A stretch of 64,000 bases of DNA from Kordia jejudonensis. GTDB lineage: Bacteria; Bacteroidota; Bacteroidia; Flavobacteriales; Flavobacteriaceae. Where the stretch lies: positions 112,499 through 176,498 of the forward strand of contig NZ_LBMG01000006.1 in NCBI RefSeq assembly GCF_001005315.1. Reading direction: 5' to 3'. Position numbers and translations under genes: made by a program. The notes below the pieces were generated by a model, which made no database searches, was not told where the DNA came from, and saw nothing but the letters and a program-made list of their open reading frames with translations. This document shows positions 37,871-46,309 of the stretch, one piece after another; position 1 is the first letter of the stretch, and every line of letters starts with the position of its first letter.

Positions 37871-40800
37871 ATGGTTACAGCACGCGCTCAACAAAATACA
37901 ACTGAAAAATCGAAGGGAAACAACACTCGATCAAGTCTGTTTATTGCGCCAACGCAACTAAAAAAAAATAGTGAAAATACAAATGAAGACAAAGAGATCG
38001 ATTTATTCATAACACCAACAAAACAACAAAGTCTCCAACAAGATGCCGAAAAAGGCAACACAGAAACCGTTGAAAATACTACCGAAATAGCAGCGATACC
38101 AACAAACAGTAAAAATCTAGAAGAACAAAAGGAAGAAACAGCAGCAGAAACACAGGAAACACCACAAAATGAAACTGAGAAAACACCAACAGTAGTAAAA
38201 GAAGCTGCAAACAGTGATGTTGCCACAACATCGGAAACCTCTGGAGACGTAAAATCACAAACACCACAAAAGAGCAAAGCCAAAACTGGCGGCGGTGGCG
38301 GTGGCGGAAAAGCATACAACGTACCTGATGCTCCGCAAGCTGGAGTAGCTGAAAAAGAAGCTATAAAAGAAGAAGAAGGACCAGTAGCATTGCCAACTGA
38401 AAACAGTAAAGTATACGCAGACGGTTTGGCAAGTCAAAAACCAACCAACTTTATCAGAGGCGTAAAAGAATCAAGTAAAACCATTTCCGAAGTACAATCA
38501 AACGAACAAAATACGCTCAAAGAATCACTTCCAGAAATAGAGCAACCAACGGGAATTCCAACCAAATCTGCAGTACAAAAACAAAAAGCAAAAGCATCTT
38601 CTGAAAAAGCTGGCGAACAAATAAAAAGTGACAAATCGATCTTACCAGATTTAAGTCCGAAAGGAAAAAAAGAAGGCGCACAAATATCGACCAAAAGCGT
38701 TCAACCGCGAAGCTCTGCAATGGCACGAATTCGTAGTTTCTTCGGTTTAGGAAGAAGTGGAAGCGAAGAAGATCGAAAATCGCAAATAAAAAGAGGAATC
38801 AGCAAACTGCCAACTTCCGAAAGTGTTTCTACAAATCCAGGAACAAAGCCAAAAGTTGATCTTACCGGACAAGCAGATCCAAACAAAAACAAGAAAAACT
38901 TAGACGAGTCAACTGCAACGACAACGAAAGAACAACAAAAAAACATAGCGGAAAGCAAACTCTACAAAGGCGAAGACGACATCTATCCAGAAATGGAATT
39001 AGAAATGATGTCGCCAACGGTTGAACTTTCTACACCACCAAAACCAACAGCGCTTGCAGATGAAATGCCGCAATTATCTGCCGAAGTAAAAAATAACTTT
39101 GATGAAAATGCCAAAGCAAAACTTGATGCCGATTTAGCACCACATATGGAACGCCAAAATGCCGAATATGCTAAAATGGAAGCGGATCAGGAAAAAGAAC
39201 GTCAAAAATCTGAAAAAGACATTGATAAAGAAACGGAACGTGTTAAAAAAGAACAAGAAAAGGCGCAAAACACCGCAAAATCTGATGTCAACACGCAACG
39301 TGGAGCTTGGCAAAAAGAAAATGAAAATGTCAAAAAAGAATACAGCGAAAAATCAGGTGCTGAAAAGAAAAAAATTGATGGTAAAATAGATGCGAAAGTC
39401 AAAGATGCCGATACAAAAATTACCAAAGAATACAATACCGCTAAAAAGAAGGCAGATAAAGAAGTAACCAAAACAGACAAAGAAGCGGCACGCAAAAAAG
39501 CACAAGCCAAGAAAGATTCGGAAAAGAAAAGTTGGTGGGACAGAGCCGTAAGCGCGGTCAGCAACTTTTTCGACAAGTTAAAAGCAGGACTCAACAAGCT
39601 CTTTGACGGACTTCGAAAACTTGTAAAAGGACTCATTGAAGCGGCTAAAAAGTTTGCCAACAAACTCATTGATCTTGCCAGAGATGCCATTGTAGGAATG
39701 ATCAAAGTATTTGGCGAAGCTTTAAAAGTATTAGTAAACGTAGCATTAGCCGCATTCCCGAAACTTCGGGACAAATTTAATGCAGCCATTGACAAAGCCG
39801 TAAACTTTGCTGTTGAAGCGGTAAATACGTTGGCAGAAGGACTCAAAAAAGCGGTAAATGCCTTGCTCGATTTACTTGGAGCCGCATTAGATGCAATTTT
39901 GGCAGCGTATCAAGCAATATTCAATTTATTATTAGATGCGATGAAATTCCTTACTGTCGGTCTCATCAAAATAATGCAAGGACTCGCCAATTTGGTAAGT
40001 GCCGCGATAGAAATGCCTGGGAATTTTTGGGGACAACTCTCAGAAGAATTCTTGGGAATGGACGTCACAAAACCATTGCCATTTGAGCGAAACACTCCGT
40101 ATACAATTCCTGGCGCACCTGACGTAGCAACAGCGACTGCCGATCCTGTACAAAACTATGTAGATAAAGGCGAGTACACACCTGAAGATTTTATGGTAGA
40201 ATCTGTGCCAAACAATATGGAACTCTCAGACGAACTAATGGCGAAAGTGGCAATGTTACCAGAAAATGGCGAGATGGAGTTTGGAGCTTCCAATGTAGAA
40301 ACCATGGAGCATTTAAACATAGCGGATACCGCAAATTCTACAGCTACTACAACTGAAGATCCAGGAGGAATTACAGAAAGTGTTGGCGATGCTGGCGGTG
40401 GCGGAATGGTAATGCCACCAGAATTATATGGAAACACTACAGGACAAATAGATTGGTTTATAAACAAACAAAGCGCGCAGGCTCCGAAAAATGTACCAGA
40501 TTCAGCAGAAGGAAAACAGGCGGCAACTCAAGAAGCTATTCCTGCAGGAATGCGTGTATTAGAACCGTTGGGCGTAGGAGATAGACTCTATTACCTAAAA
40601 ACACAAATGATGACCGCCATTCAGAAAAAATGGGAAGAAAATAAAGCCCTATACATTACCATTGGTACGTTGGTTGTTTTAGCAATCACAGCATTGGCAA
40701 TTGCTACAGGAGGCGCAATATTCTCGCTAATTCCACCAGCATTACAAATATTTGCCGCACTCATGGCAGGAGCCGCATTGCTAAAAGCTTCAGGCTTCTT

Positions 40801-42172
40801 CGGAACATACATGTCCGAAGGTTGGGCAGGAAATATCGTAAAAGGTGGAGCCGCGTTAGCAAGAGCCATAGGAATCCTGTTAGTAGAATTGATCTTCATT
40901 CTATTATTTGACATGTCTTCACTCTTAAAAGTATTAAAAGCAGGTGTAAAAGGTTCTGTAAAAATGGCAATTACAGGAACCAAAAATACATTCAAAGCAC
41001 TTGGAAGCGGACTCAAAGCTTCAGGAAAAGGACTGATGAAAACAGGTTCTAAAGTTGTTACAGGTGTTAAAGGAATCGGAAAAGGTGTTGGAAAAGGTGC
41101 TAAAACATTGGATGACTTTGCAAAGCGAATGATAAAGAAAGCGAAATTCAAAGGGTTCAAATTTACACGTAAAGGCAAATGGTTCCAAATCTACGGAAGT
41201 GTAAATCCTTGGGTATTATTGGCAAATGGAGAAGTGAAGGAAGTAAAAACGAAAGGAAAACGAATAGGAGAACCAAAAGGGCCTAGTCTTAAAGTCGGAC
41301 AACATGGGAAATTCGTCACAAAAGAAGGAGATAAAACTATAGAAGGAATTTTAGTTGGAGTTAACAAAAAAGGTGGCGGGCCAGGAAGCTACGTACAGGG
41401 ATTAAAAAATACCGAAGATGCTGCAAAAAGGCTCTCCAGTGCAGATGAAGTTGCCAAAGCTTTAGAAGTAAATAAAAATATCTATAAAAAATTATTTGAT
41501 GAAATAACAAGATCAACAGATAATATTGCAAAAATTAATAGTAAAGGAGTTGCCCGAAATCCTCATTTTAGAAAAAATTTCTTTGATTATTTAACAAGTA
41601 TGGGAGCTAATCTTTCCACAAATGCAAGAAAGTTTTTAGCGGTTCATCATGTCGTACCAAATGCTTTGAAAGGAAATGAAAAAATCTATAACTTATTATT
41701 AAAATTAGGGCACAATATTGATGAAGTCGAAAATGCGATTGGATTACCGAGAATTGATATGAAATTACTTGATGATTTAATTAAACAATTAGATAGTGTA
41801 ACTGATGTAGTGAAAAATGCAGATGAAGTAGCTGAGATTACCAAACAAATAGATGAAATAAAAACTGCATTAAAATTGCCAGCTGATGTTGATTTAAACC
41901 AATTAAAGAGTATATTAAAAGAATTAGAAGATTTAAAAGGATCAACAATTCATGCAATTAATAGTTATCATCCTAGATTTAGCAAAGCAATAAAATCTAA
42001 AATGGAGGCGTTCTTAAAAAATTATGAAACTCTTGTAAAACAATACATTGACGATGGTTTGGAAGCTGGGTTAGCAGAAGCAAAGGCTTTAGAAGTAATG
42101 AGACCTAAAGTAACGATTTTCTTAGATAAAGTTATTGATGGTTTGTTAAAATCAGGTAAAGAATTAAAATAA
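37871..42172 (+). CDS. eCIS cargo/effector with C-terminal AHH-like nuclease domain
   Basis: A 1433-residue multi-part protein. Residues 1-400 are low complexity with a run of seven glycines near 140 and SSAMARIRSFFGLGRSG near 282. Residues 407-553 are a charged coiled coil. Residues 553-715 are amphipathic helices (SWWDRAVSAVSNFFDKLKAG, then LNKLFDGLRKLVKGLIEAAK), a type seen in eCIS cargo proteins. Residues ~925-1013 are hydrophobic membrane helices. The C-terminal ~250 residues look like a toxin: FLAVHHVVPNALKG near 1256, GHNIDEVENAIGLP, and HAINSYHPRFSKAI near 1360, the HH..P / N.I.LP / H...HP pattern of the AHH branch of HNH/EndoVII nucleases. The toxin end is more AT-rich than the rest. 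The likely immunity gene follows after 5 bases. Confidence 0.8.
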   Translation: MVTARAQQNTTEKSKGNNTRSSLFIAPTQLKKNSENTNEDKEIDLFITPTKQQSLQQDAEKGNTETVENTTEIAAIPTNSKNLEEQKEETAAETQETPQNETEKTPTVVKEAANSDVATTSETSGDVKSQTPQKSKAKTGGGGGGGKAYNVPDAPQAGVAEKEAIKEEEGPVALPTENSKVYADGLASQKPTNFIRGVKESSKTISEVQSNEQNTLKESLPEIEQPTGIPTKSAVQKQKAKASSEKAGEQIKSDKSILPDLSPKGKKEGAQISTKSVQPRSSAMARIRSFFGLGRSGSEEDRKSQIKRGISKLPTSESVSTNPGTKPKVDLTGQADPNKNKKNLDESTATTTKEQQKNIAESKLYKGEDDIYPEMELEMMSPTVELSTPPKPTALADEMPQLSAEVKNNFDENAKAKLDADLAPHMERQNAEYAKMEADQEKERQKSEKDIDKETERVKKEQEKAQNTAKSDVNTQRGAWQKENENVKKEYSEKSGAEKKKIDGKIDAKVKDADTKITKEYNTAKKKADKEVTKTDKEAARKKAQAKKDSEKKSWWDRAVSAVSNFFDKLKAGLNKLFDGLRKLVKGLIEAAKKFANKLIDLARDAIVGMIKVFGEALKVLVNVALAAFPKLRDKFNAAIDKAVNFAVEAVNTLAEGLKKAVNALLDLLGAALDAILAAYQAIFNLLLDAMKFLTVGLIKIMQGLANLVSAAIEMPGNFWGQLSEEFLGMDVTKPLPFERNTPYTIPGAPDVATATADPVQNYVDKGEYTPEDFMVESVPNNMELSDELMAKVAMLPENGEMEFGASNVETMEHLNIADTANSTATTTEDPGGITESVGDAGGGGMVMPPELYGNTTGQIDWFINKQSAQAPKNVPDSAEGKQAATQEAIPAGMRVLEPLGVGDRLYYLKTQMMTAIQKKWEENKALYITIGTLVVLAITALAIATGGAIFSLIPPALQIFAALMAGAALLKASGFFGTYMSEGWAGNIVKGGAALARAIGILLVELIFILLFDMSSLLKVLKAGVKGSVKMAITGTKNTFKALGSGLKASGKGLMKTGSKVVTGVKGIGKGVGKGAKTLDDFAKRMIKKAKFKGFKFTRKGKWFQIYGSVNPWVLLANGEVKEVKTKGKRIGEPKGPSLKVGQHGKFVTKEGDKTIEGILVGVNKKGGGPGSYVQGLKNTEDAAKRLSSADEVAKALEVNKNIYKKLFDEITRSTDNIAKINSKGVARNPHFRKNFFDYLTSMGANLSTNARKFLAVHHVVPNALKGNEKIYNLLLKLGHNIDEVENAIGLPRIDMKLLDDLIKQLDSVTDVVKNADEVAEITKQIDEIKTALKLPADVDLNQLKSILKELEDLKGSTIHAINSYHPRFSKAIKSKMEAFLKNYETLVKQYIDDGLEAGLAEAKALEVMRPKVTIFLDKVIDGLLKSGKELK

Positions 42173-42177
42173 TACTT

Positions 42178-42750
42178 ATGAATAATTACTACATATTAAA
42201 TTTTGAAATATCTTCAAATTCATATACCGCAGAAGAAGTAACACTCTCTGATATGAGTGTTTATGATCAATATGCGGACGGAATTTCCCTGAAAGAAAAA
42301 GATATAAAAATTACATATCATAAAAACAGAGGAGAAGTTCAACATTTTATAGACAATCTCTATTCATTACCAACATTGTCAGAACAAGTAACTGAAATAC
42401 TCTTGAAACACTGTAAAAATGAAATAGAATTATATCCTGTTCATCTTGAAAAAAAAACAAACTTAAATTTTTTCTTCGTTAATCTATTGCATTTAGTAGA
42501 TGTTATCGATTTTGAAAAATCAGACTGTGTATTATTAACTCCTGATGTTAAAATTATTGAAGAAGTTGAAAAATTAGTGTTATTTGAAGAAAAGATTCAA
42601 GGATTAAATATTTTCAGATTAAAAGGGCTAAAACTTCAAATTGTAGTCTCTGAAAAACTAAAAAATGATTTAGAACAACTAAATCTTTCTGAACTAGAAT
42701 TTATTCCAATAGATGAATTTACCTATGATATGAATTCTTTTGAATGGTAA
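42178..42750 (+). CDS. Probable immunity protein for the nuclease (Imm11/DUF1629-like)
   Basis: A 190-residue acidic soluble protein directly after the toxin gene. The pattern INFEIS at the start, a mid-region helix, then GLNIFRLKGLKLQIVVSEKL followed by LNLSELEFIPI resembles the DUF1629/Imm11 family (I-FR-l...i.VS..l...l....l.gl.F). That family occurs as immunity proteins beside polymorphic toxins. The DNA is as AT-rich as the toxin end, and the gap is 5 bases, so toxin and this gene were probably acquired as a unit. The family match is by eye and could be wrong; the immunity role rests mainly on position and composition. Confidence 0.6.
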   Translation: MNNYYILNFEISSNSYTAEEVTLSDMSVYDQYADGISLKEKDIKITYHKNRGEVQHFIDNLYSLPTLSEQVTEILLKHCKNEIELYPVHLEKKTNLNFFFVNLLHLVDVIDFEKSDCVLLTPDVKIIEEVEKLVLFEEKIQGLNIFRLKGLKLQIVVSEKLKNDLEQLNLSELEFIPIDEFTYDMNSFEW

Positions 42751-42754
42751 TCTT

Positions 42755-43402
42755 ATGAAAATAACAGAACTGATACTACTTATTTGCGGAGGAACATTAT
42801 TTGTATGTTCATTAGTCTTTATGTTTATGCTCTTCAAAAAAGACAAACCCATGATGAAAATGATTTGGTTTATGATTCTATCCTTTATTATGATGGGATT
42901 TTCGGTCATATCAAAAGCAAATGTGGCAGGATTATTTGAATATGAAAAAGCACAAGTATTATCAGATGTAGAATCACTTACGAATGCTTTGGCAACATGT
43001 CCTGAAAATGAAGAACTAAAAGAACAACTAGCCAAAAAAGTAGATCTTTTTGTCAAAAAAGAAGAAACTGTGGCAACTGAAAAACCAGAAGAAATTAAAA
43101 AAATAGGAAAAGCATTCTTAGCTCTCGGAAATGATGAAAAAGCAATTTCGTATTCCGAAAGAATTCTTGCCAAAGACACTTCAAATCAAGCAGCAAAAGA
43201 TGTAAAGAAATTTGCACAAACACACCAATTTATCAAAGAATTGCCAAAATATGAAGGCGATAAGCGCACAATGGCACGCCAAATACTCATAAATATCAAA
43301 GAATTACAAGAATCGTCCACCATTCAAGAAGAACAATTACTCCAACTCAAAAAAATGTATCGAGAACAAGTAACTGACATGCGCAAAACGGAAACTCAAT
43401 AA
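42755..43402 (+). CDS. Membrane-anchored helical protein in the eCIS locus
   Basis: A 215-residue protein not assigned to a family. Two N-terminal membrane helices (about residues 4-23 and 33-50) are followed by a soluble helical region with TPR-like character (EEIKKIGKAFLALGNDEKAI, then SYSERILAKDTSNQAAKDV). The open frame allows a TTG start at 42740 inside the immunity gene; I prefer ATG 42755, which leaves a 4-base gap and starts just before the first helix (MKITELILLICGG). It may help in export, in protection from the cargo, or be unrelated. Confidence 0.6.
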   Translation: MKITELILLICGGTLFVCSLVFMFMLFKKDKPMMKMIWFMILSFIMMGFSVISKANVAGLFEYEKAQVLSDVESLTNALATCPENEELKEQLAKKVDLFVKKEETVATEKPEEIKKIGKAFLALGNDEKAISYSERILAKDTSNQAAKDVKKFAQTHQFIKELPKYEGDKRTMARQILINIKELQESSTIQEEQLLQLKKMYREQVTDMRKTETQ

Positions 43403-43433
43403 TACCTATATGTAGTTAATAATAGAAAAAAAC

Positions 43434-43441
43434 TATTTTTG
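43434..43441 (+). promoter_or_regulatory. Candidate internal -7 element before the phospholipase gene
   Basis: TATTTTTG (TAnnTTTG) lies 37 bases before the ATG at 43478, in a 75-base gap. It suggests that the phospholipase and Pvc15 ATPase genes may have their own promoter. No -33 TTTG at standard spacing. Confidence 0.4.
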
Positions 43442-43477
43442 TATATTTATTTCTTACAAAACTAACCAACAATTTTT

Positions 43478-46204
43478 ATGGAAAAAGTAATCAAATGCCT
43501 TAAAAATTTCCCCACCTGTGCCATTAACGGAATTTATAAGTTTTCCGCCTCATTCAATAAATTCAGGCGGGCATCTTTTTTAAGTCTGATCATTTTAGCC
43601 ATCATATTTCTACTAGTGCTAGCGCTCGATCAAGCATATACGCTTTTAATTGACATGATCGAACGTGGACCATTTTCGTTAATACTTTGTTACGTAATTA
43701 TTTCCGTATTTGCCTTGGTCATTTCGCATTATCCAATTTACATTTACTATGCAAAAGATATCAATGACAGTAAAGATGAAAATTATTGGTACGTACAAAA
43801 ATGGTTGAAATTCTATAATATTTACGTTTACAAGCCAAAACCACCAAAAATAGATCCAAATGGAGAAGAATACAACCAAGATTACATGGCAAAATACCTG
43901 CGGTATACGTTGGGATTATTCATATTCTGTATTTGGCATTACTACATTCATGAAACTTTCAGATCAAAGCTGTTATATGCAGAAATCAATAGATATGTAT
44001 TAGTCATTACTAGAATCATTTGGTTCTTGGCACCTTTTATCATCATGGGATATTTACTTAGCAGGAAACAAAAAATTGACAAAGAGAATAAAGCTCACAA
44101 AAAAGTAAATCCAACTTCAGGCGAAACGGCGGCATACATAAAGTTCAACAAAAAGGGAGAATATTTCTTTCTAACAATTCTTACAGTAACCGTTTTAATG
44201 CTCATCGGAATTGCCATTTTTGGCGGATTCAACGCAACAACCTATTTCCTATTACAAATCCTCACATTTTTTACAGCAATAACGTACATATATTTTCGGC
44301 TATTCAGATCAAAATTATACAACAACAGTAAAGCACTAATCATAAAATACATCAGTATAGATTTTAACTATATTCTATTCTTTTTTATAGTTGCCATCGG
44401 AATATGTATACTATTGATACAAAGTAATTTGGCGGTTGCCTTCGGTTGGAAACATATAAATGCCATGCCAATTTTACTCGCTTACATTTACATCATTTAC
44501 TACGCATTGGCATGTGTTCTGAAATATTTATTTGTGATGCAAGCCATAAAACGTCAGGCAGATGCGTTTGATAAAGGTAAAATTGATGTTAAAGAATACA
44601 AAAACACCTTAGGGTATACAAGTGACAGAATTTCCCAAGTGATTCCCTTAGAAAATCAACAAAATGTCGTATGTCGAAGTCAGCAAGTAATATCCTGCGT
44701 CATCTTTTTTATGGCGTTAGGTATCGCATTAACCTTAATTTTTAACGAACGCAAAGTACATCAACTGGATACGGAAAGTACTGTAATGGGCAATTCTATT
44801 GACATAGAAACCTATAAAGATGCCATTACGGCACGTATTGACAATGACAAACCTTTGTTCTTTGTGGCTTCGCATGGAGGTGCTTTAAAAGCAAACATTT
44901 GGACAATGAAAGTGTTGAATGAAATACAAAAAGAAACAGAAGGACGTTTTTTAGATCAAACGGCTTCTTTTTCAGGTGCTTCAGGTGGAATGATGGGACT
45001 TTCCATGTATTCCGTATTGGCAGGAAAATACCAAGATCAATATGATAAAATTGAACATCAAATTCATGCAGTTGCCGATGAAAACTTTGCTTCTTCTGAT
45101 ATTTCATACACGCTAGGTTGGGATTTTATTCGAAAAGTATTTCCATTAAACAAACTGGCAGCGCCACATAAAGACAGAGCGTATTATTCAATGGTAAACT
45201 ACCAAAATATATTGGAAAGTAAAACCGATCGTGTTTTAGATACAAATTCATTTTTATCCTATTGGAAAAACAACATATATGATACCAATAGCTACTTTCC
45301 TGTATTATTAGTAAATACAGCTAAAACCAACGGACGACGTGGCGTATTTTGTTCCGTTTCCTATAAAGATCCAAATGTGTTTCTAAATGCGGATAACTTA
45401 TCACAATTGGTCAACGGCAAAGCAATTTCTTTCTATCAAGCAGTTTCCTGTACCAACAGATTTCCAGGATTCAGTCCAGCTGCAAAAATCAAAAACTATG
45501 GGCATTACATTGATGCTGGCGCTATAGACAATAGCGGATTGCTCACAAATTTAGATTGGTATGACAATTTAAAACGTGGTAAAAATAAAGTCATCCAACC
45601 AGAAACCAATGTGGTATTTGTAGAAATTATCAATGGAAAAGCAAATTACGTAAAATACATACTGGAAGATTTTAAAGAACTTCATGGAATAGATTTTCTT
45701 GAATTTGATGAAAAAGAACAAGGAAATTTATCAGCTGTCATTAGTGCAGGAGCCAATTTAGACAAAAATCCTGATTACTTTAGTGATTTGGTAAAACGGT
45801 TGGAAGAGCGTGGTAGAAAACAAGAAAATCAACTTACAGATTCCGTTAGAATAGTAGAAAACAGTAAAAAATATAAAATCTCGCACATTCCCATCTATCT
45901 TCCTAGAGTGTTGACCATTAAAGATGTAGAAGGATTTATTGGTGGTAGAATTCAAAATAAGGCGATTAGAGACAAACTTGTTGATTTTCTAAAAGAAAGA
46001 AATCAGAAAATATACAAATATGCAGAAACGAATGATAACAAATGTATATGGGAAACTTACGAACCCACGTTGGCGCGACATTTAAGCAAAAGTACATTAC
46101 GTTACTATGAACGAGTGTTGGAAAACGATTCGTTGGTATTGGCTAACATGAAGAAAATCAACACAATGTTGCAAGGAGTAAGCAAGAAAACTATCAAAGA
46201 ATAG
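43478..46204 (+). CDS. Polytopic membrane patatin-like phospholipase
   Basis: A 908-residue protein. The N-terminal half (1-~440) has about nine membrane helices, for example LSLIILAIIFLLVLALDQ and YILFFFIVAIGICILLI. The C-terminal half is a patatin/cPLA2-type lipid acyl hydrolase: an oxyanion-type SHGGALKANIW segment near residue 463, the nucleophile elbow FSGASGGMMG with S502, and the catalytic aspartate in YIDAGAIDNSG, D679. Such enzymes cut acyl chains from membrane lipids. It sits inside the eCIS locus before the ATPase gene. It could be a lysis or membrane-remodelling factor for particle release, or an unrelated housekeeping enzyme; the sequence does not decide. Confidence 0.8.
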   Translation: MEKVIKCLKNFPTCAINGIYKFSASFNKFRRASFLSLIILAIIFLLVLALDQAYTLLIDMIERGPFSLILCYVIISVFALVISHYPIYIYYAKDINDSKDENYWYVQKWLKFYNIYVYKPKPPKIDPNGEEYNQDYMAKYLRYTLGLFIFCIWHYYIHETFRSKLLYAEINRYVLVITRIIWFLAPFIIMGYLLSRKQKIDKENKAHKKVNPTSGETAAYIKFNKKGEYFFLTILTVTVLMLIGIAIFGGFNATTYFLLQILTFFTAITYIYFRLFRSKLYNNSKALIIKYISIDFNYILFFFIVAIGICILLIQSNLAVAFGWKHINAMPILLAYIYIIYYALACVLKYLFVMQAIKRQADAFDKGKIDVKEYKNTLGYTSDRISQVIPLENQQNVVCRSQQVISCVIFFMALGIALTLIFNERKVHQLDTESTVMGNSIDIETYKDAITARIDNDKPLFFVASHGGALKANIWTMKVLNEIQKETEGRFLDQTASFSGASGGMMGLSMYSVLAGKYQDQYDKIEHQIHAVADENFASSDISYTLGWDFIRKVFPLNKLAAPHKDRAYYSMVNYQNILESKTDRVLDTNSFLSYWKNNIYDTNSYFPVLLVNTAKTNGRRGVFCSVSYKDPNVFLNADNLSQLVNGKAISFYQAVSCTNRFPGFSPAAKIKNYGHYIDAGAIDNSGLLTNLDWYDNLKRGKNKVIQPETNVVFVEIINGKANYVKYILEDFKELHGIDFLEFDEKEQGNLSAVISAGANLDKNPDYFSDLVKRLEERGRKQENQLTDSVRIVENSKKYKISHIPIYLPRVLTIKDVEGFIGGRIQNKAIRDKLVDFLKERNQKIYKYAETNDNKCIWETYEPTLARHLSKSTLRYYERVLENDSLVLANMKKINTMLQGVSKKTIKE

Positions 46205-46309
46205 GTGTTTTTCCCGTGGTATAGGTAAAGAATTCTTCCGTACTTTAAAATTTGAAAATCACAAGCAATGTGAATCTTCAAAAAACGATAACAAATTCGT
46301 GTACATATC

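Noticed and set aside
37888..39846. Several long minus-strand frames opposite the cargo gene
   Set aside because: They are rich in Ser/Phe/Val/Leu, the mirror of Lys/Glu/Thr-rich low-complexity coding on the plus strand, and show no domain.
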